Of a stretch of 52,692 nt of DNA, positions 16,551-25,549 are shown in pieces. The stretch comes from Acidimicrobiaceae bacterium (GTDB taxonomy: Bacteria > Actinomycetota > Acidimicrobiia > Acidimicrobiales > Bog-793): contig PLPK01000048.1 of assembly GCA_003159795.1 (NCBI GenBank), positions 1 to 52,692 on the forward strand, read 5' to 3'. The translations under genes and the position numbers were made by a program. The notes beneath the pieces are model-generated. The model was not told where the DNA came from. It did no database searches and saw nothing but the letters and a program-made list of their open reading frames with translations. Positions within the stretch are counted from its first letter, which is position 1. The number at the start of each line of letters is the position of its first letter.

Positions 16551-18311
16551 ATGGCAAAACGGCCGAAGTCGAATCCCGGGGGCCTGGGTTCAAAGCTTTC
16601 ACCCGGCGAGATCGAGCGCCTCTGCATGCGCAACCTGCTCGACCTGCCAGGCGAGCGCATCTTTTTCAAGGATCTCGAGAGCCGTTTCCTCGTCGTCAGC
16701 CGGGGACTGCTCGAGGACCAGCTGCCGGGATGGTCGTCGGCGGACGTCATCGGCAAGACCGACTTCGACATCTTCAGCGAGCCGCACGCCGTCGCCGCCT
16801 TCGAGGACGAGCAGCGGATCATCCGGACCGGTGAGCCGATCGTCGGCAAGATCGAGCGGGAGACCTTCCGCAACCGCCCCGACGTCTGGGTGTCGACGAC
16901 GAAGTTCCCGTTGCGGGACGACGAGGGGCGGATCATCGGCAGCTTCGGCATCTCGCGGGACGTCACCGCCCAGATGGTGGCGGAGCAGGCCCTCACCTAC
17001 CAGTCGCTCCACGATACGGTGACGGGCCTCGTCAACCGCGTCGCGCTGCGGGACCGGCTCTCCCAGTCCCTCGCGCTGCTCGAGCGCCAGCCCGGGCAGG
17101 TCGCGCTGCTGTTCATCGACCTCGACAACTTCAAGACGATCAACGACTCGTTCGGCCACGAGACGGGCGACAAGGTGCTCGTCGAGGTGGCACGGCGCCT
17201 GACGAGCGTGGCGCGGCGCGCCGACACCGTCGCCCGCCTCGGCGGCGACGAGTTCGTCATGCTCTGCACGGCGCTGCGCGCCGACGACGACCCGCGCCTG
17301 CTCGGCGAGCGGGTCGTGCGCACCGTCGCCAAGCCCTTCATCGAGGGCGGGCTCGACCTGTCGATCACGGCGAGCGTCGGGATCGTCCTCACCGACGACC
17401 CGATCGCCGACCCGGGCCAGCTCTTCCAGGACGCCGACATCGCGATGTACCGCGCCAAGGACACCGGCAAGAACTGCTTCCAGATCTTCTCGCCTTCGCA
17501 GCGGGCCCGGGCCGTCGCCAGCCACGTCCTCGAGCGGGAACTGCGGGAGGCCCTCGACGCTTCCCAGCTCTTCCTCCTCTACCAACCGCTCTTCTCGATC
17601 GAGGACCGCAGCCTGCGTGGCGTGGAGGCCCTCGTGCGCTGGAACCACCCCACCCGGGGGATCGTGCTGCCGCTCGAGTTCATTTCGCTCGCCGAGGAGC
17701 GCGGCCTCATTACCCGGATCGACAGCTACGTCCTCGACGAGGCCTGTCGCCAGCTCAGCGTCTGGCTTCGAGAGGGGGGCTGGTCGAGCGAGTTCACGGT
17801 GGCGGTGAACATCTCCGGGCGCCAGCTCGTCGACCCGGGCTTCGCGGCCTATGTCGCGAAGACCCTCGCGCTGCACGGGCTCGAGCCCTCCCGGCTCTGC
17901 CTCGAGATCACCGAGACGACCCTCAACGGCGAGGCCGGCGACGTCGAGACGACGCTGGCGGCGCTCTCCGGACAGGGCGTCCGCCTCGCCATCGACGACT
18001 ACGGGACTGGCTACTCGACGCTCGCCCACCTCCACCGGTTGCGGGTTGACATCTTGAAGATCGACCGCAGCTTCATCGAGCAGATCGGCCGCACCGAACG
18101 TGACTCCGAGATCATCGCTGCCGTCACGGCGATGTCCCACGCGCTGGGCATGTCGGTCGTCGGCGAGGGGATCGCGACGAGCGAGCAGCTCGACGAGCTC
18201 GCCTCGCTCGACTGCGACCAAGTCCAGGGCTTCCTCTTCGCCCACCCGCTCCCGGCCGAGGGCATCGCCGAGTTCCGGCGCGGCGCGACACCGCGACCCG
18301 CTTCCCCCTAG
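16551..18311 (+). CDS. PAS-GGDEF-EAL cyclic-di-GMP protein
   Basis: This 586-residue cytoplasmic protein has a PAS domain (about 25-140, containing LPGERIFFKDLESRFL and GISRDVTAQ), a GGDEF diguanylate-cyclase domain (about 155-315) and an EAL phosphodiesterase domain (about 330-575). Both active sites look intact: RLGGDEFVML in the cyclase, and EALVRW, NISGRQL, TETTLNG, DDYGTGYSTL and KIDRSFI in the phosphodiesterase. Either direction of turnover, or both, is possible. No membrane helix is seen, so the PAS domain probably senses a cytoplasmic or diffusible signal. I chose ATG 16551, which has GTGAGGA before it; the track's GTG at 16539 adds only four residues. Confidence 0.93.
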   Translation: MAKRPKSNPGGLGSKLSPGEIERLCMRNLLDLPGERIFFKDLESRFLVVSRGLLEDQLPGWSSADVIGKTDFDIFSEPHAVAAFEDEQRIIRTGEPIVGKIERETFRNRPDVWVSTTKFPLRDDEGRIIGSFGISRDVTAQMVAEQALTYQSLHDTVTGLVNRVALRDRLSQSLALLERQPGQVALLFIDLDNFKTINDSFGHETGDKVLVEVARRLTSVARRADTVARLGGDEFVMLCTALRADDDPRLLGERVVRTVAKPFIEGGLDLSITASVGIVLTDDPIADPGQLFQDADIAMYRAKDTGKNCFQIFSPSQRARAVASHVLERELREALDASQLFLLYQPLFSIEDRSLRGVEALVRWNHPTRGIVLPLEFISLAEERGLITRIDSYVLDEACRQLSVWLREGGWSSEFTVAVNISGRQLVDPGFAAYVAKTLALHGLEPSRLCLEITETTLNGEAGDVETTLAALSGQGVRLAIDDYGTGYSTLAHLHRLRVDILKIDRSFIEQIGRTERDSEIIAAVTAMSHALGMSVVGEGIATSEQLDELASLDCDQVQGFLFAHPLPAEGIAEFRRGATPRPASP

Positions 18312-18528
18312 ACCGGTCCCACCTCCCAGGAACGAACGGCCGTCCGCGCCTCCCTCGTCGCCGCAGGCGCCGTACCTGGGCCGCCGGGGTGTCGGGGCTG
18401 TCCGGCCGGTACTCGCCCGGGACCTTGGTCCCTGGTCACTCGGCGAGCCGCTCCTAAGACTTGCCCGGAGTGCGACCGGAACCGTTGAGCGGCGACATGG
18501 CGCGCCTCCAGGGGACGGGACCGGCGCG

Positions 18529-20154
18529 ATGAGATGGCCCGGGCGGGGCCAGGCGACCGCCGGGACCGGACTCGGGTTCGGCGGTCGCCTGGCCGACGGC
18601 GCCCAGCGGCAGGAACGGTCGCCTATCGACCGGATCCCCCGGTCGTTACCGGCTTCCGGGTTCGATCCCGACACCCCGCGACGTGACCGGCACCGCGAGC
18701 TCGTCGTCGTGGTCGTCGTCGTGGGCGTCTTGATGGCCGCGGTTGACACGACGATCGTCGTCCTGGCGCTTCCAGCGATGGAACGGTCCCTCCACATCGC
18801 GCTCTCGGCCGTCGTCTGGGTGATCGTCTCCTACATCCTCGTCGTCACGATCCTGGCGACCCAGGTCGGCCGTCTTGGCGACATGTTCGGCCGGACACGC
18901 ATGTACGAGCTCGGCTTCCTCATCTTCGTCATCGGTTCGGCCCTGTGCGCGACGGCCACGAGCGAGGCGACGATCATTGCCTTCCGCATTGTCCAGGGTG
19001 TCGGCGGCGCGTTCCTCACCGCCAACAGTGGCGCGGTCCTGGCCGACGCCTTCCCCAGGCAGGAACGGGGGAAGGCCTTCGGTTACAACGCGATCGGTTG
19101 GAACGCGGGCGCCATCCTCGGGATCCTGCTCGGTGGGTTCATCATCACCTATGCGTCCTGGCGGTGGATCTTCTGGATCAACGTGCCCGTGGGGTTGCTG
19201 GCGCTGGCACTCGCGCGCAAGGTCTTGCGCGGAGATGCCCCGCGCCAGCGGCAGCGCCTCGATCTCGTCGGCATGGCTCTCTTCGGCACGGGGCTGTTCG
19301 GTGTGCTCTGGGCGATGACGAAGCTCGCGACGTCGAGACTTTCCGGCCCGCTCCTCGCCGCCCTCGTCGGTGGCGCATTCGTCCTCGTCGCCTTCGTCGT
19401 CGTCGAGCGACACCGGGCCGCGCCGATGGTCAACCTGCGGCTGTTCCGGATACCGACGCTCGCTCCGACGCTGCTCGCCGCGCTCTTCCAGGGGCTAGCC
19501 AACTTCGCCGTGCTGTTCCTCGTCCTCATGTATCTCCAGGGTGTGCGCCGCCTCACCCCCCTCGACGCGTCGTTGCTGCTGGTGCCGGGGTATCTCGTCG
19601 GGGGCGTCATCGGGCCGATCTGCGGCAGGCTGGCGGACCGGTTCGGCGCGGTCTGGCCGGCGACGATCGGCCTCGGCGTCGAGGTCCTCGCGCTCGGCGT
19701 CTACTCCCAGCTGACGACCACGACCCCCCTCGCGGTGGTCACCCTGGCGGCGGTGCTGAACGGGCTCGGCGCCGGTGCCTTCATGCCGGCGAACAACTCG
19801 GCGGTGATGAAGGTGGCTCCGGGGCGGGACTTCGGGATCGCCTCGGGGATGACGCGGACGTTCGCCAACGTCGGGATGGTGTTCTCGTTCTCCATCGCGG
19901 TCCTCGTGGCCGCGCGCTCAATCTCGCGCGGGCTCGCCTTCGCGATCTTCGTCGGCACGACGAGCCTGCCCCGCCGGCTGGGACCAGCGTTCACCACGGG
20001 TCTCCACGCCGCCTTCTTCTCCTCGATCGGCTTCATGGCGCTCGCCGCCGTGCTTTCCGCGACGCGGATGCTCGGGTCGCGCCGGAGGTCCGCCCTGGTT
20101 CACGCCGACGGGACCCCCCTTGACGGCCGGTCCCGCGAGCCGGGCGATGGTTAG
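18529..20154 (+). CDS. DHA2-type MFS drug exporter
   Basis: About 14 hydrophobic helices fit the EmrB/QacA (DHA2) group of proton-coupled drug exporters. Landmarks are VDTTIVVLALPAMERSL in helix 1, motif A GRLGDMFGRTRMY between helices 2 and 3, RIVQGVGGAFLTANSGAVLAD (motif B/C region), and SWRWIFWINVPVG near helix 6. From the ATG at 18529 the product has 541 residues; the much longer track frame reads through the preceding gene. The start is uncertain because no strong Shine-Dalgarno precedes 18529 and the first 60 residues are poorly structured. A later start just before the Val-rich helix near 18700 is possible. No regulator gene adjoins it. Confidence 0.85.
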   Translation: MRWPGRGQATAGTGLGFGGRLADGAQRQERSPIDRIPRSLPASGFDPDTPRRDRHRELVVVVVVVGVLMAAVDTTIVVLALPAMERSLHIALSAVVWVIVSYILVVTILATQVGRLGDMFGRTRMYELGFLIFVIGSALCATATSEATIIAFRIVQGVGGAFLTANSGAVLADAFPRQERGKAFGYNAIGWNAGAILGILLGGFIITYASWRWIFWINVPVGLLALALARKVLRGDAPRQRQRLDLVGMALFGTGLFGVLWAMTKLATSRLSGPLLAALVGGAFVLVAFVVVERHRAAPMVNLRLFRIPTLAPTLLAALFQGLANFAVLFLVLMYLQGVRRLTPLDASLLLVPGYLVGGVIGPICGRLADRFGAVWPATIGLGVEVLALGVYSQLTTTTPLAVVTLAAVLNGLGAGAFMPANNSAVMKVAPGRDFGIASGMTRTFANVGMVFSFSIAVLVAARSISRGLAFAIFVGTTSLPRRLGPAFTTGLHAAFFSSIGFMALAAVLSATRMLGSRRRSALVHADGTPLDGRSREPGDG

Positions 20155-20259
20155 GCGATCCCGGCGACGGCGCCGGGGCCGACCCGTCGGGCGCCGGATC
20201 CGGGCTCCCGGCCGGACGGCGGGGTTCATTCCCTCCCCGGGCCGGGGAATTGTGGTTAG

Positions 20260-22671
20260 GTGAGGCCCGTGCAGAGGCCGCCCCAAGACGCCACCGCCCG
20301 CGTCGGGAAGACCCCGTCGCCGGCGCCCGCCGGCGCCGGCCGGCCGTTTGCACCTGAGGCGCTGCCGGGACCGGACATCAGGCCGCTGCCCGAGACGCTG
20401 CGCTACCGGCTGAAGAACGCCCTCCTCGGGCCGCCACTGGCGACGGAGCGCCAGACGACCGAGAGGTTGGGCAAGGTGGCCGGCCTCGGAGTCCTCGCAC
20501 CGGACATGATCTCGTCCTCCGCCTACGGCACGGAGGAGATGCTCACCCAGCTCGTGCCGTTCTTCGGCGTCGCGGCGTTCGCGCTCCTCATCCCGGTGAC
20601 GCTCGTCATCCTCGGGATCCTGCTCTTCGTCACGCTGTCGTACCTGGAGGTGATCAAGGCCTACACGAAGGCGGGCGGCTCGTACGTCGTCGCGCGGGAC
20701 AACTTCGGCCCACGCACCGCCCAGGTGGCGGCGGTCGCGCTGCTTATCGACTACACGGTTACCGTCGCCGTGCAGTGCACGGCGGGTACGGACTCGCTCA
20801 CCTCCCTCGTGCCGAGGCTCGTCCCCTACACGGTGCCCATCACAGTCGCCGTGATCGTGATCCTCTGCTACGGGAACCTGCGCGGGATCCGGGAGGGGGC
20901 CAAGGTATTCGCGCTGCCGACCTACCTGTTCATCCTCGGGCTGGGCTCGGTCGTCGTCGTGGGTCTCGTGCGCGAGGCGATCGGCGACGCCCCGGCCCAG
21001 ATCTCGCGCCATTCCGGCATGCTCCCCTTCGGGGCGCACAGCGGGCTGATCGCCTTCGCCGCGATCACGGTGATCCTGCGCGGCGTCGCCAACGGGGGAT
21101 CGTCGCTCACCGGCCTCGAGGCCATCTCGAACTCGGTGGGGGCGTTCCGACGGCCCGAGGCGCGCAACGGCCGGATCACCCTCGTGATCATGAGCTGTGT
21201 GCTCGGCTTCCTGGTCCTCGGGGTGACCTTGCTCGCCCACTGGTCGCACGCCTCGCCCTACGCGGCGGGTTCCCCCACGGTCGTTGCCCAGGTGGCGGGG
21301 TGGGTGTGCGGGGCGCAGGGGGTGGGTCTCGCGCTGAAGGACCTCGTCGTGATCGCGACGATGCTGATCCTGTTCACCGGCGGCAACACGAGCTTCAACG
21401 GCTTCCCATACCTGGCGAGCTTCGTCGCCGCCGACTCGTTCCTGCCGCGGCAGCTGACGAGGCGGGGGCACCGGCTGGCGTTCTCCAACGGCATCATCGT
21501 GCTCGCCGTCGTCGGGGTCGCCCTGGTGGTGGGGACGCACGCCAGCCTCACGAGCCTCGTCGCGCTCTACGCGATCGGCGTGTTCACGGGCTTCACGATG
21601 GCCGGGGCCGGGATGGTGAAACACCACCGCACCCATCATGAGCCGGGCTGGAAGTACCGCCAGGTGATCAACGGCTTCGCCGCCGTGCTTTCGGCGGTCG
21701 TCGTGCTCATCTTCGCCGTGTTCAAGTTCACCGAGGGCGCCTGGCTCGTCGTCGTGCTCGGGCCGGTGCTCTACTTCCTGCTGCTGCGGCTCCACCGCCA
21801 GTACACGACCGAGTCCAAGGAGCTGGAGGAGGGGGCGGAGCAGGCCTGCGAGGCGCCGGTGCTCCGGCGCCACGTCGTGCTCGTCTTCGTCGACCGGCTC
21901 GACCTCGCCGCCGCCCGGGCGGTGCAGTACGCGCGCACGCTCAACCCGGACGAGTTGCGGGCGGTGCACTTCGCGGTCGACCCGCGTGAGGCCGCCAAGC
22001 TCGAGACCGAGTGGAGCCGGCTGGGGCTCTCGCGGCTGCCGCTCGACATTTTCGACTGCCCGGACCGGCGCCTGTCGCGTGCCGCCCTGGAGCTCGCCGC
22101 CCAGATCCTCGCCCAGGACGACACCGAGCTGTCGATCGTCATGCCCCGGCGCGCCTTCGCGACGGCCTGGCAACGGATCCTTCACGACCGCTCGGCCGAC
22201 CGGATCGCCGAGGCGGTCTCCCAGCTGCCCCACGCCAACGCGACGATCGTCCCCTTCCAGCTCTCCAGCGCCCGCGTGCAGACCCGGGCGCGGGCGCTCC
22301 TCGAGCGCACGGCGACCCGCCACTCGCGGCCTGCCGCGCCCGCGACCGACGAGCTGACCCCGAGGGTCTCCGGCACGACGCCGATCGGCGAGGCGCGCTG
22401 GCGCGCCCGGGTCCGCGTCGCCGGGCGGATCCACTCGGTGCGCGTGCCCGCCGGTGGGGCGACGGCCAACCTCGAGTGCACGCTCGTCGACCCGTCCGGG
22501 GCGATCCTCCTCGTCTTCCAGGGCCGCCGGCACATCCCCGGGGTCCAGCAGGGCGCCCGGCTTGTCGCCCGCGGGATGGTCGGCGCGTGGCAGGGCCAGC
22601 TCGCGATCCTCAACCCCATGTACGAGCTCGTCGCGGGGCCGGAGGGGGCCGGGGCCGAGACCCCGGGCTGA
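20260..22671 (+). CDS. KimA-like APC permease fused to OB fold
   Basis: This 803-residue protein has an APC-superfamily permease core of about 12 helices (about 65-500) with the KimA-type motif APDMISSSAYGTEEMLTQLV, then a cytoplasmic Usp-like domain (about 545-690; VLVFVDRLDLAAARAVQYAR). It ends in a compact beta-rich domain (about 705-790; WRARVRVAGRIHSVRV, GAILLVFQGRRHIPGV) that reads as an OB fold. KimA proteins import K+ with protons and are inhibited by cyclic di-AMP. In Streptomyces-type genomes the permease, two TrkA proteins and a separate small OB-fold protein are neighbours; here the OB fold appears joined to the permease. The start is GTG 20260, or GTG three codons later. Potassium as substrate is inferred from family and neighbours. 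Confidence 0.8.
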   Translation: MRPVQRPPQDATARVGKTPSPAPAGAGRPFAPEALPGPDIRPLPETLRYRLKNALLGPPLATERQTTERLGKVAGLGVLAPDMISSSAYGTEEMLTQLVPFFGVAAFALLIPVTLVILGILLFVTLSYLEVIKAYTKAGGSYVVARDNFGPRTAQVAAVALLIDYTVTVAVQCTAGTDSLTSLVPRLVPYTVPITVAVIVILCYGNLRGIREGAKVFALPTYLFILGLGSVVVVGLVREAIGDAPAQISRHSGMLPFGAHSGLIAFAAITVILRGVANGGSSLTGLEAISNSVGAFRRPEARNGRITLVIMSCVLGFLVLGVTLLAHWSHASPYAAGSPTVVAQVAGWVCGAQGVGLALKDLVVIATMLILFTGGNTSFNGFPYLASFVAADSFLPRQLTRRGHRLAFSNGIIVLAVVGVALVVGTHASLTSLVALYAIGVFTGFTMAGAGMVKHHRTHHEPGWKYRQVINGFAAVLSAVVVLIFAVFKFTEGAWLVVVLGPVLYFLLLRLHRQYTTESKELEEGAEQACEAPVLRRHVVLVFVDRLDLAAARAVQYARTLNPDELRAVHFAVDPREAAKLETEWSRLGLSRLPLDIFDCPDRRLSRAALELAAQILAQDDTELSIVMPRRAFATAWQRILHDRSADRIAEAVSQLPHANATIVPFQLSSARVQTRARALLERTATRHSRPAAPATDELTPRVSGTTPIGEARWRARVRVAGRIHSVRVPAGGATANLECTLVDPSGAILLVFQGRRHIPGVQQGARLVARGMVGAWQGQLAILNPMYELVAGPEGAGAETPG

Positions 22672-22739
22672 GCGCGCCCCGGGCCCGGCCGCCGGCGCGA
22701 TCGCGTCAGGGGTTGTCCCGGTCGCCCGGCCGGTGTTGC

Positions 22740-23438
22740 ATGGTGGTCGTGCACATCATCGTCGTCGGCTGTGGGAGGGTCGGGGCCGAGCTCTCGATCC
22801 GCCTCACCGACCGGGGCCACTCCGTCTCCGTCATGGACCGCGTGCCGCGGGCGTTCCACCGGCTCCCGGAGGACTGGCCGGGCGAGATGATCATCGGCTC
22901 CGGGTTCAGCCTCGAGGACCTCGACGCGGCGGGGGCGTCCAAGGCCGGCGGGCTCGTCGCTGTGACGAACGGGGACAACACGAACATCCTCACCGCCCGC
23001 ATCGCCCGAGAGCACTACGGCATCGTGAACGTCGTCGCGCGCATCTACGACCCGCGTCGCGCCATCATCTACCAACGGCTGGGGATACCGACCGTGGCCA
23101 CTGTCACCTGGACGGTCGAGCACGTGCTGCAGCGTCTCGCGCCCGACATGGAGGAGTGCGCGTGGACGGACCCGTCGGGGCGCCTCGTGCTCGTCGAGCG
23201 CGTCCTCCCCGAGTCGTGGGCCGGCAGGCCGCTGCGCGACCTGCTGATCGGGAAACGGGCGAAGCTCGCGGCGGTGATCCGCGCCGGCGAGCCGCGGCTC
23301 GACACCGAGGGGCTCGTCGGTCAGGAGGGCGACGTGCTGCACCTCGTCGCGCTGAGGGGCGCGGTTGCCGAGCTCGAGAGCCTCCTCGGGGCGCCGGAGC
23401 CGCCGCCGGTCGCCGAGGACGGGAAGGACCGGCCATGA
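22740..23438 (+). CDS. TrkA-type K+ uptake regulator (first copy)
   Basis: This 232-residue peripheral protein has an N-terminal RCK/TrkA-N Rossmann domain (HIIVVGCGRVGAELSIRL, about 5-22, and an acidic MDRVPRAF segment for NAD binding) and a C-terminal TrkA-C-like domain (about 145-215; GRPLRDLLIGKRAKLAAVIR). Such proteins bind nucleotides or cyclic di-AMP and gate K+ transporters. The ATG at 22740 is 68 bases after the permease stop and has no strong Shine-Dalgarno; GTG codons at 22743 and 22749 are alternatives. Its stop overlaps the next start (ATGA), so the pair are translationally coupled. No TrkH/KtrB channel is in the window, so the fused KimA-like permease is the likely partner. Confidence 0.9.
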   Translation: MVVVHIIVVGCGRVGAELSIRLTDRGHSVSVMDRVPRAFHRLPEDWPGEMIIGSGFSLEDLDAAGASKAGGLVAVTNGDNTNILTARIAREHYGIVNVVARIYDPRRAIIYQRLGIPTVATVTWTVEHVLQRLAPDMEECAWTDPSGRLVLVERVLPESWAGRPLRDLLIGKRAKLAAVIRAGEPRLDTEGLVGQEGDVLHLVALRGAVAELESLLGAPEPPPVAEDGKDRP

Positions 23439-24097
23439 AGGTCGCGATCGCGGGTGCGGGGACGGTCGGCCGGGCGATCGCCCGGGACCTCCGCACGAAC
23501 GGCCACGAGATCCTGCTCATCGAAAAGAACCGCGAGGTCATCGCGCTCTTGCAGCCGACCCTCGATGTCACCTGGGTCGAGGCCGACGCCTGCGAGATGA
23601 GCTCGCTCGACGCCGCCGGCATGGCGGAGGTCGACGTCGCCGTCGCCGTCACGGGCGACGACGAGGACAACCTTGTGATCTCGCTGCTCGCCAAGCAGGA
23701 GTTCGCCGTGCCCCGCGTCATCGCCCGCGTGAACGCCCCGGAGAACCAGTGGCTCTTCAACGACTCGTGGGGTGTCGACGTGGCGGTCTCGACGCCGGCG
23801 CTGCTCACCTCGCTCGTCGAGGAGGCCGTCTCGGTCGGCTCGCTCGTGCCGCTGCTCGAGCTCGGCGACGGCGGCACCCATCTTGTCGAGGTGACGCTCG
23901 CCCCCGGCTCGCCGGTGGCGGGGATGGCGCTCGCCAACCTCGACCTCCCGCGGGATGCGGCGGTCGTGGCGGTGATGCGCAAGAGCCATGTCGTGCCGCC
24001 GCGGGCCGAGACGGTGCTCGCCGCCGGCGACGAGATCCTGCTGCTGGCGACCAAGGACGTGGAGGACGCCGTCTACCAGCTGCTCGTCGGCCCGTAG
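23435..24097 (+). CDS. TrkA-type K+ uptake regulator (second copy)
   Basis: This 220-residue RCK-family protein is coupled to the first copy by a four-base overlap. The Rossmann loop MKVAIAGAGTVGRAIARDL is at the very start, followed by LLIEKNREVIALL with the acidic ribose-binding residue and VTGDDEDNLVISLLAKQ. The C-terminal TrkA-C domain covers about 135-218 (VEVTLAPGSPVAGMALANLDLP). Two different RCK subunits made from adjacent genes suggest a heteromeric ring. The start has GGGAAGGA upstream. The product is normal length for a single-repeat TrkA. Confidence 0.92.
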   Translation: MKVAIAGAGTVGRAIARDLRTNGHEILLIEKNREVIALLQPTLDVTWVEADACEMSSLDAAGMAEVDVAVAVTGDDEDNLVISLLAKQEFAVPRVIARVNAPENQWLFNDSWGVDVAVSTPALLTSLVEEAVSVGSLVPLLELGDGGTHLVEVTLAPGSPVAGMALANLDLPRDAAVVAVMRKSHVVPPRAETVLAAGDEILLLATKDVEDAVYQLLVGP

Positions 24098-24287
24098 CGG
24101 AGCCCAGGTGCCGGCCGGTGCGACGGGGGCCACGGCCCCGGTCCGCGGCCACGGGTCCCCGGTCAACGGGTGACCGCCGGAGGGTGCCCCGCGACGGTCC
24201 GGTCGGCGTCGTAGCGTGTCGAGAGGACAGGACTTCATGCCGGTCCAGGCCGCATCGGCCGCTGCCGGCGGAGAGATCGGGAGCGTG

Positions 24288-24716
24288 ATGAGACCCACAA
24301 TGCGGTTGCTTGCGGCTTCGACCCTGACGGCGGTCCTCGTCACGGGCGGGGTGCTCGCCACGGCCGGCGCGGCCGTCGCGCCGGTGGCCCGTGCCACGGT
24401 CATCGTGCGGGCCCCGGTGGCGTCGGTGACGGCCCGCGTCGGCGACGACGTCCGGGTCGAGCTCACCGCGTGCTCGGCGAGCTGCGGCTACACGTGGCGG
24501 GTGTCGGCCGGGCCGCGGGCCGCCGTCGCCAAGTACGTGTCGACCACCTATCGCCAGTCCCCCGGTTCGAAGGGCCTCGTCGGCGGGAACCAGATCGAGA
24601 GCGTCAAGTTCCTCGTCGTCGGCAAGGGGTCGACGTCGATCGTGTTCCGGTACTTCCCGCCGGGCAAGGACCGCAAGCCGACGCAGCGGTACCGGTTGAC
24701 GTTGCGGGTCGCGTAG
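24288..24716 (+). CDS. Secreted chagasin-like (I42) protease inhibitor
   Basis: This 142-residue protein has a signal peptide from MRPTMRLLAASTLTAVLVTG to AGAAVA and a mature domain of about 110 residues. Loops expected in the chagasin/I42 family are present in order: SCGYTWRV (for NPTTGYxW), GLVGGNQIESVKFLV (for the GxGG..F loop) and VFRYFPPGK (for the RPW loop, here weakened). Family members inhibit papain-like cysteine proteases. ATG 24288 is chosen because GGAGAG precedes it and the signal peptide starts there; the track's earlier start adds 24 residues before it. The family motifs are partial, so function is tentative. Confidence 0.65.
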   Translation: MRPTMRLLAASTLTAVLVTGGVLATAGAAVAPVARATVIVRAPVASVTARVGDDVRVELTACSASCGYTWRVSAGPRAAVAKYVSTTYRQSPGSKGLVGGNQIESVKFLVVGKGSTSIVFRYFPPGKDRKPTQRYRLTLRVA

Positions 24717-24736
24717 ACGACCGTCCCTGCGCCGGG

Positions 24737-25549
24737 TCAGGGGAGCAGCAGCCTCGCGAGCCGTCGCGAGGTTACGACCAGCCCGGCGAGCCCGAGGACG
24801 GCGAGGTAGGCGGCGTGGCCGACGAGCGAGGCGGAGAGCGCCCCGGCGTCGAGGCCCCGTTCGAGCGCGACGGCCTGGTAGAGGGGCGTCGCGCGCACGA
24901 CGAGCTGCAACCACCCCGGGTAGACGCTCAACGGGTAGAAGGTCGCCGAGAAGAGGAACATCGGGATGATGGCGAGGGAGACCTTGTCGAAGTCCTGCCA
25001 GGTCCGCATGAACGAGGTCGCTGCCAGTCCCACGCCCGCGAAGGCGAAACCGATGAGCACCGCGGCCGGCAGGCACAGGATCGCCCACGGTGACAGCACG
25101 TAGCCGAACAGCGCCATGACGACGATGAACACCCCGGAATAGGTTGACCCCCTGATCAGCGACCAGCCCAGCTCGCCCAGTGCCACGTCGTTCGGCCCGA
25201 GCGGCGTGGAGAGGATCGCGTCGTAGGTCTTGGCGATCTTCAGCCGGAAGAACATGTTGAACGTGGCGTCGAAAAGCGCCCCGTTCATCGCCGAGGAGGC
25301 CAGCAGTCCCGGGGCCACATAGGCCGTGTAGGCGACGAGGCGGTTCCCGATGTGGAGGGCCCCGACGAGCTTGTTGAGTCCCACGCCGATCGAGAGCAGG
25401 TAGAAGAACGGTTCGAAGAACCCCGAGACGAAGATGATCCAGCTCCGGCGGTAGACGTAGATGTTGCGCTCGATGAGGCGGAGCGCCCGGCGGGAGCCGA
25501 GGATGCTGAGCGGCGTGATCCGCAGGGGGGTGGTGACCGTGGCGGTCAT
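24737..25549 (-). CDS. ABC-2 exporter permease (distal gene)
   Basis: This 270-residue protein has six predicted helices of the ABC-2 permease family (DrrB/NodJ-like), with RNIYVYRRSWIIFVSG at the start, a YVAPGLLASSAMNGALFDAT segment and SATFYPLSVYPGWLQLVV in the usual conserved loop. It begins at ATG 25549, which overlaps the stop of the previous gene (ATGA); the track's 438-residue frame is an upstream extension. With the second permease and the ATPase it forms a three-gene exporter operon. The two permeases are similar to each other and would make a heterodimer. The substrate (drug, lipid or polysaccharide) is not evident. Confidence 0.9.
   Translation of the reverse strand: MTATVTTPLRITPLSILGSRRALRLIERNIYVYRRSWIIFVSGFFEPFFYLLSIGVGLNKLVGALHIGNRLVAYTAYVAPGLLASSAMNGALFDATFNMFFRLKIAKTYDAILSTPLGPNDVALGELGWSLIRGSTYSGVFIVVMALFGYVLSPWAILCLPAAVLIGFAFAGVGLAATSFMRTWQDFDKVSLAIIPMFLFSATFYPLSVYPGWLQLVVRATPLYQAVALERGLDAGALSASLVGHAAYLAVLGLAGLVVTSRRLARLLLP

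Noticed and set aside
18650-18680. tRNA-like T-loop GGGTTCGATCCC
   Set aside because: There is no anticodon arm or acceptor stem around it, and it lies in the leader or N-terminal frame of the MFS gene.
16599-18797. 732-residue minus-strand ORF
   Set aside because: It is the antisense of the PAS-GGDEF-EAL gene, whose intact motifs prove the plus strand.
20155-20259. Cyclic-di-AMP riboswitch before the KimA-like gene
   Set aside because: Only 105 bases are available and the conserved ydaO core is absent; only GC-rich dyads are seen.
19918-22533. 871-residue minus-strand ORF
   Set aside because: It is antisense to the MFS and KimA-like genes, is rich in Arg/Gly/Glu/His/Asp and has no domain. 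It is a GC-rich shadow frame.
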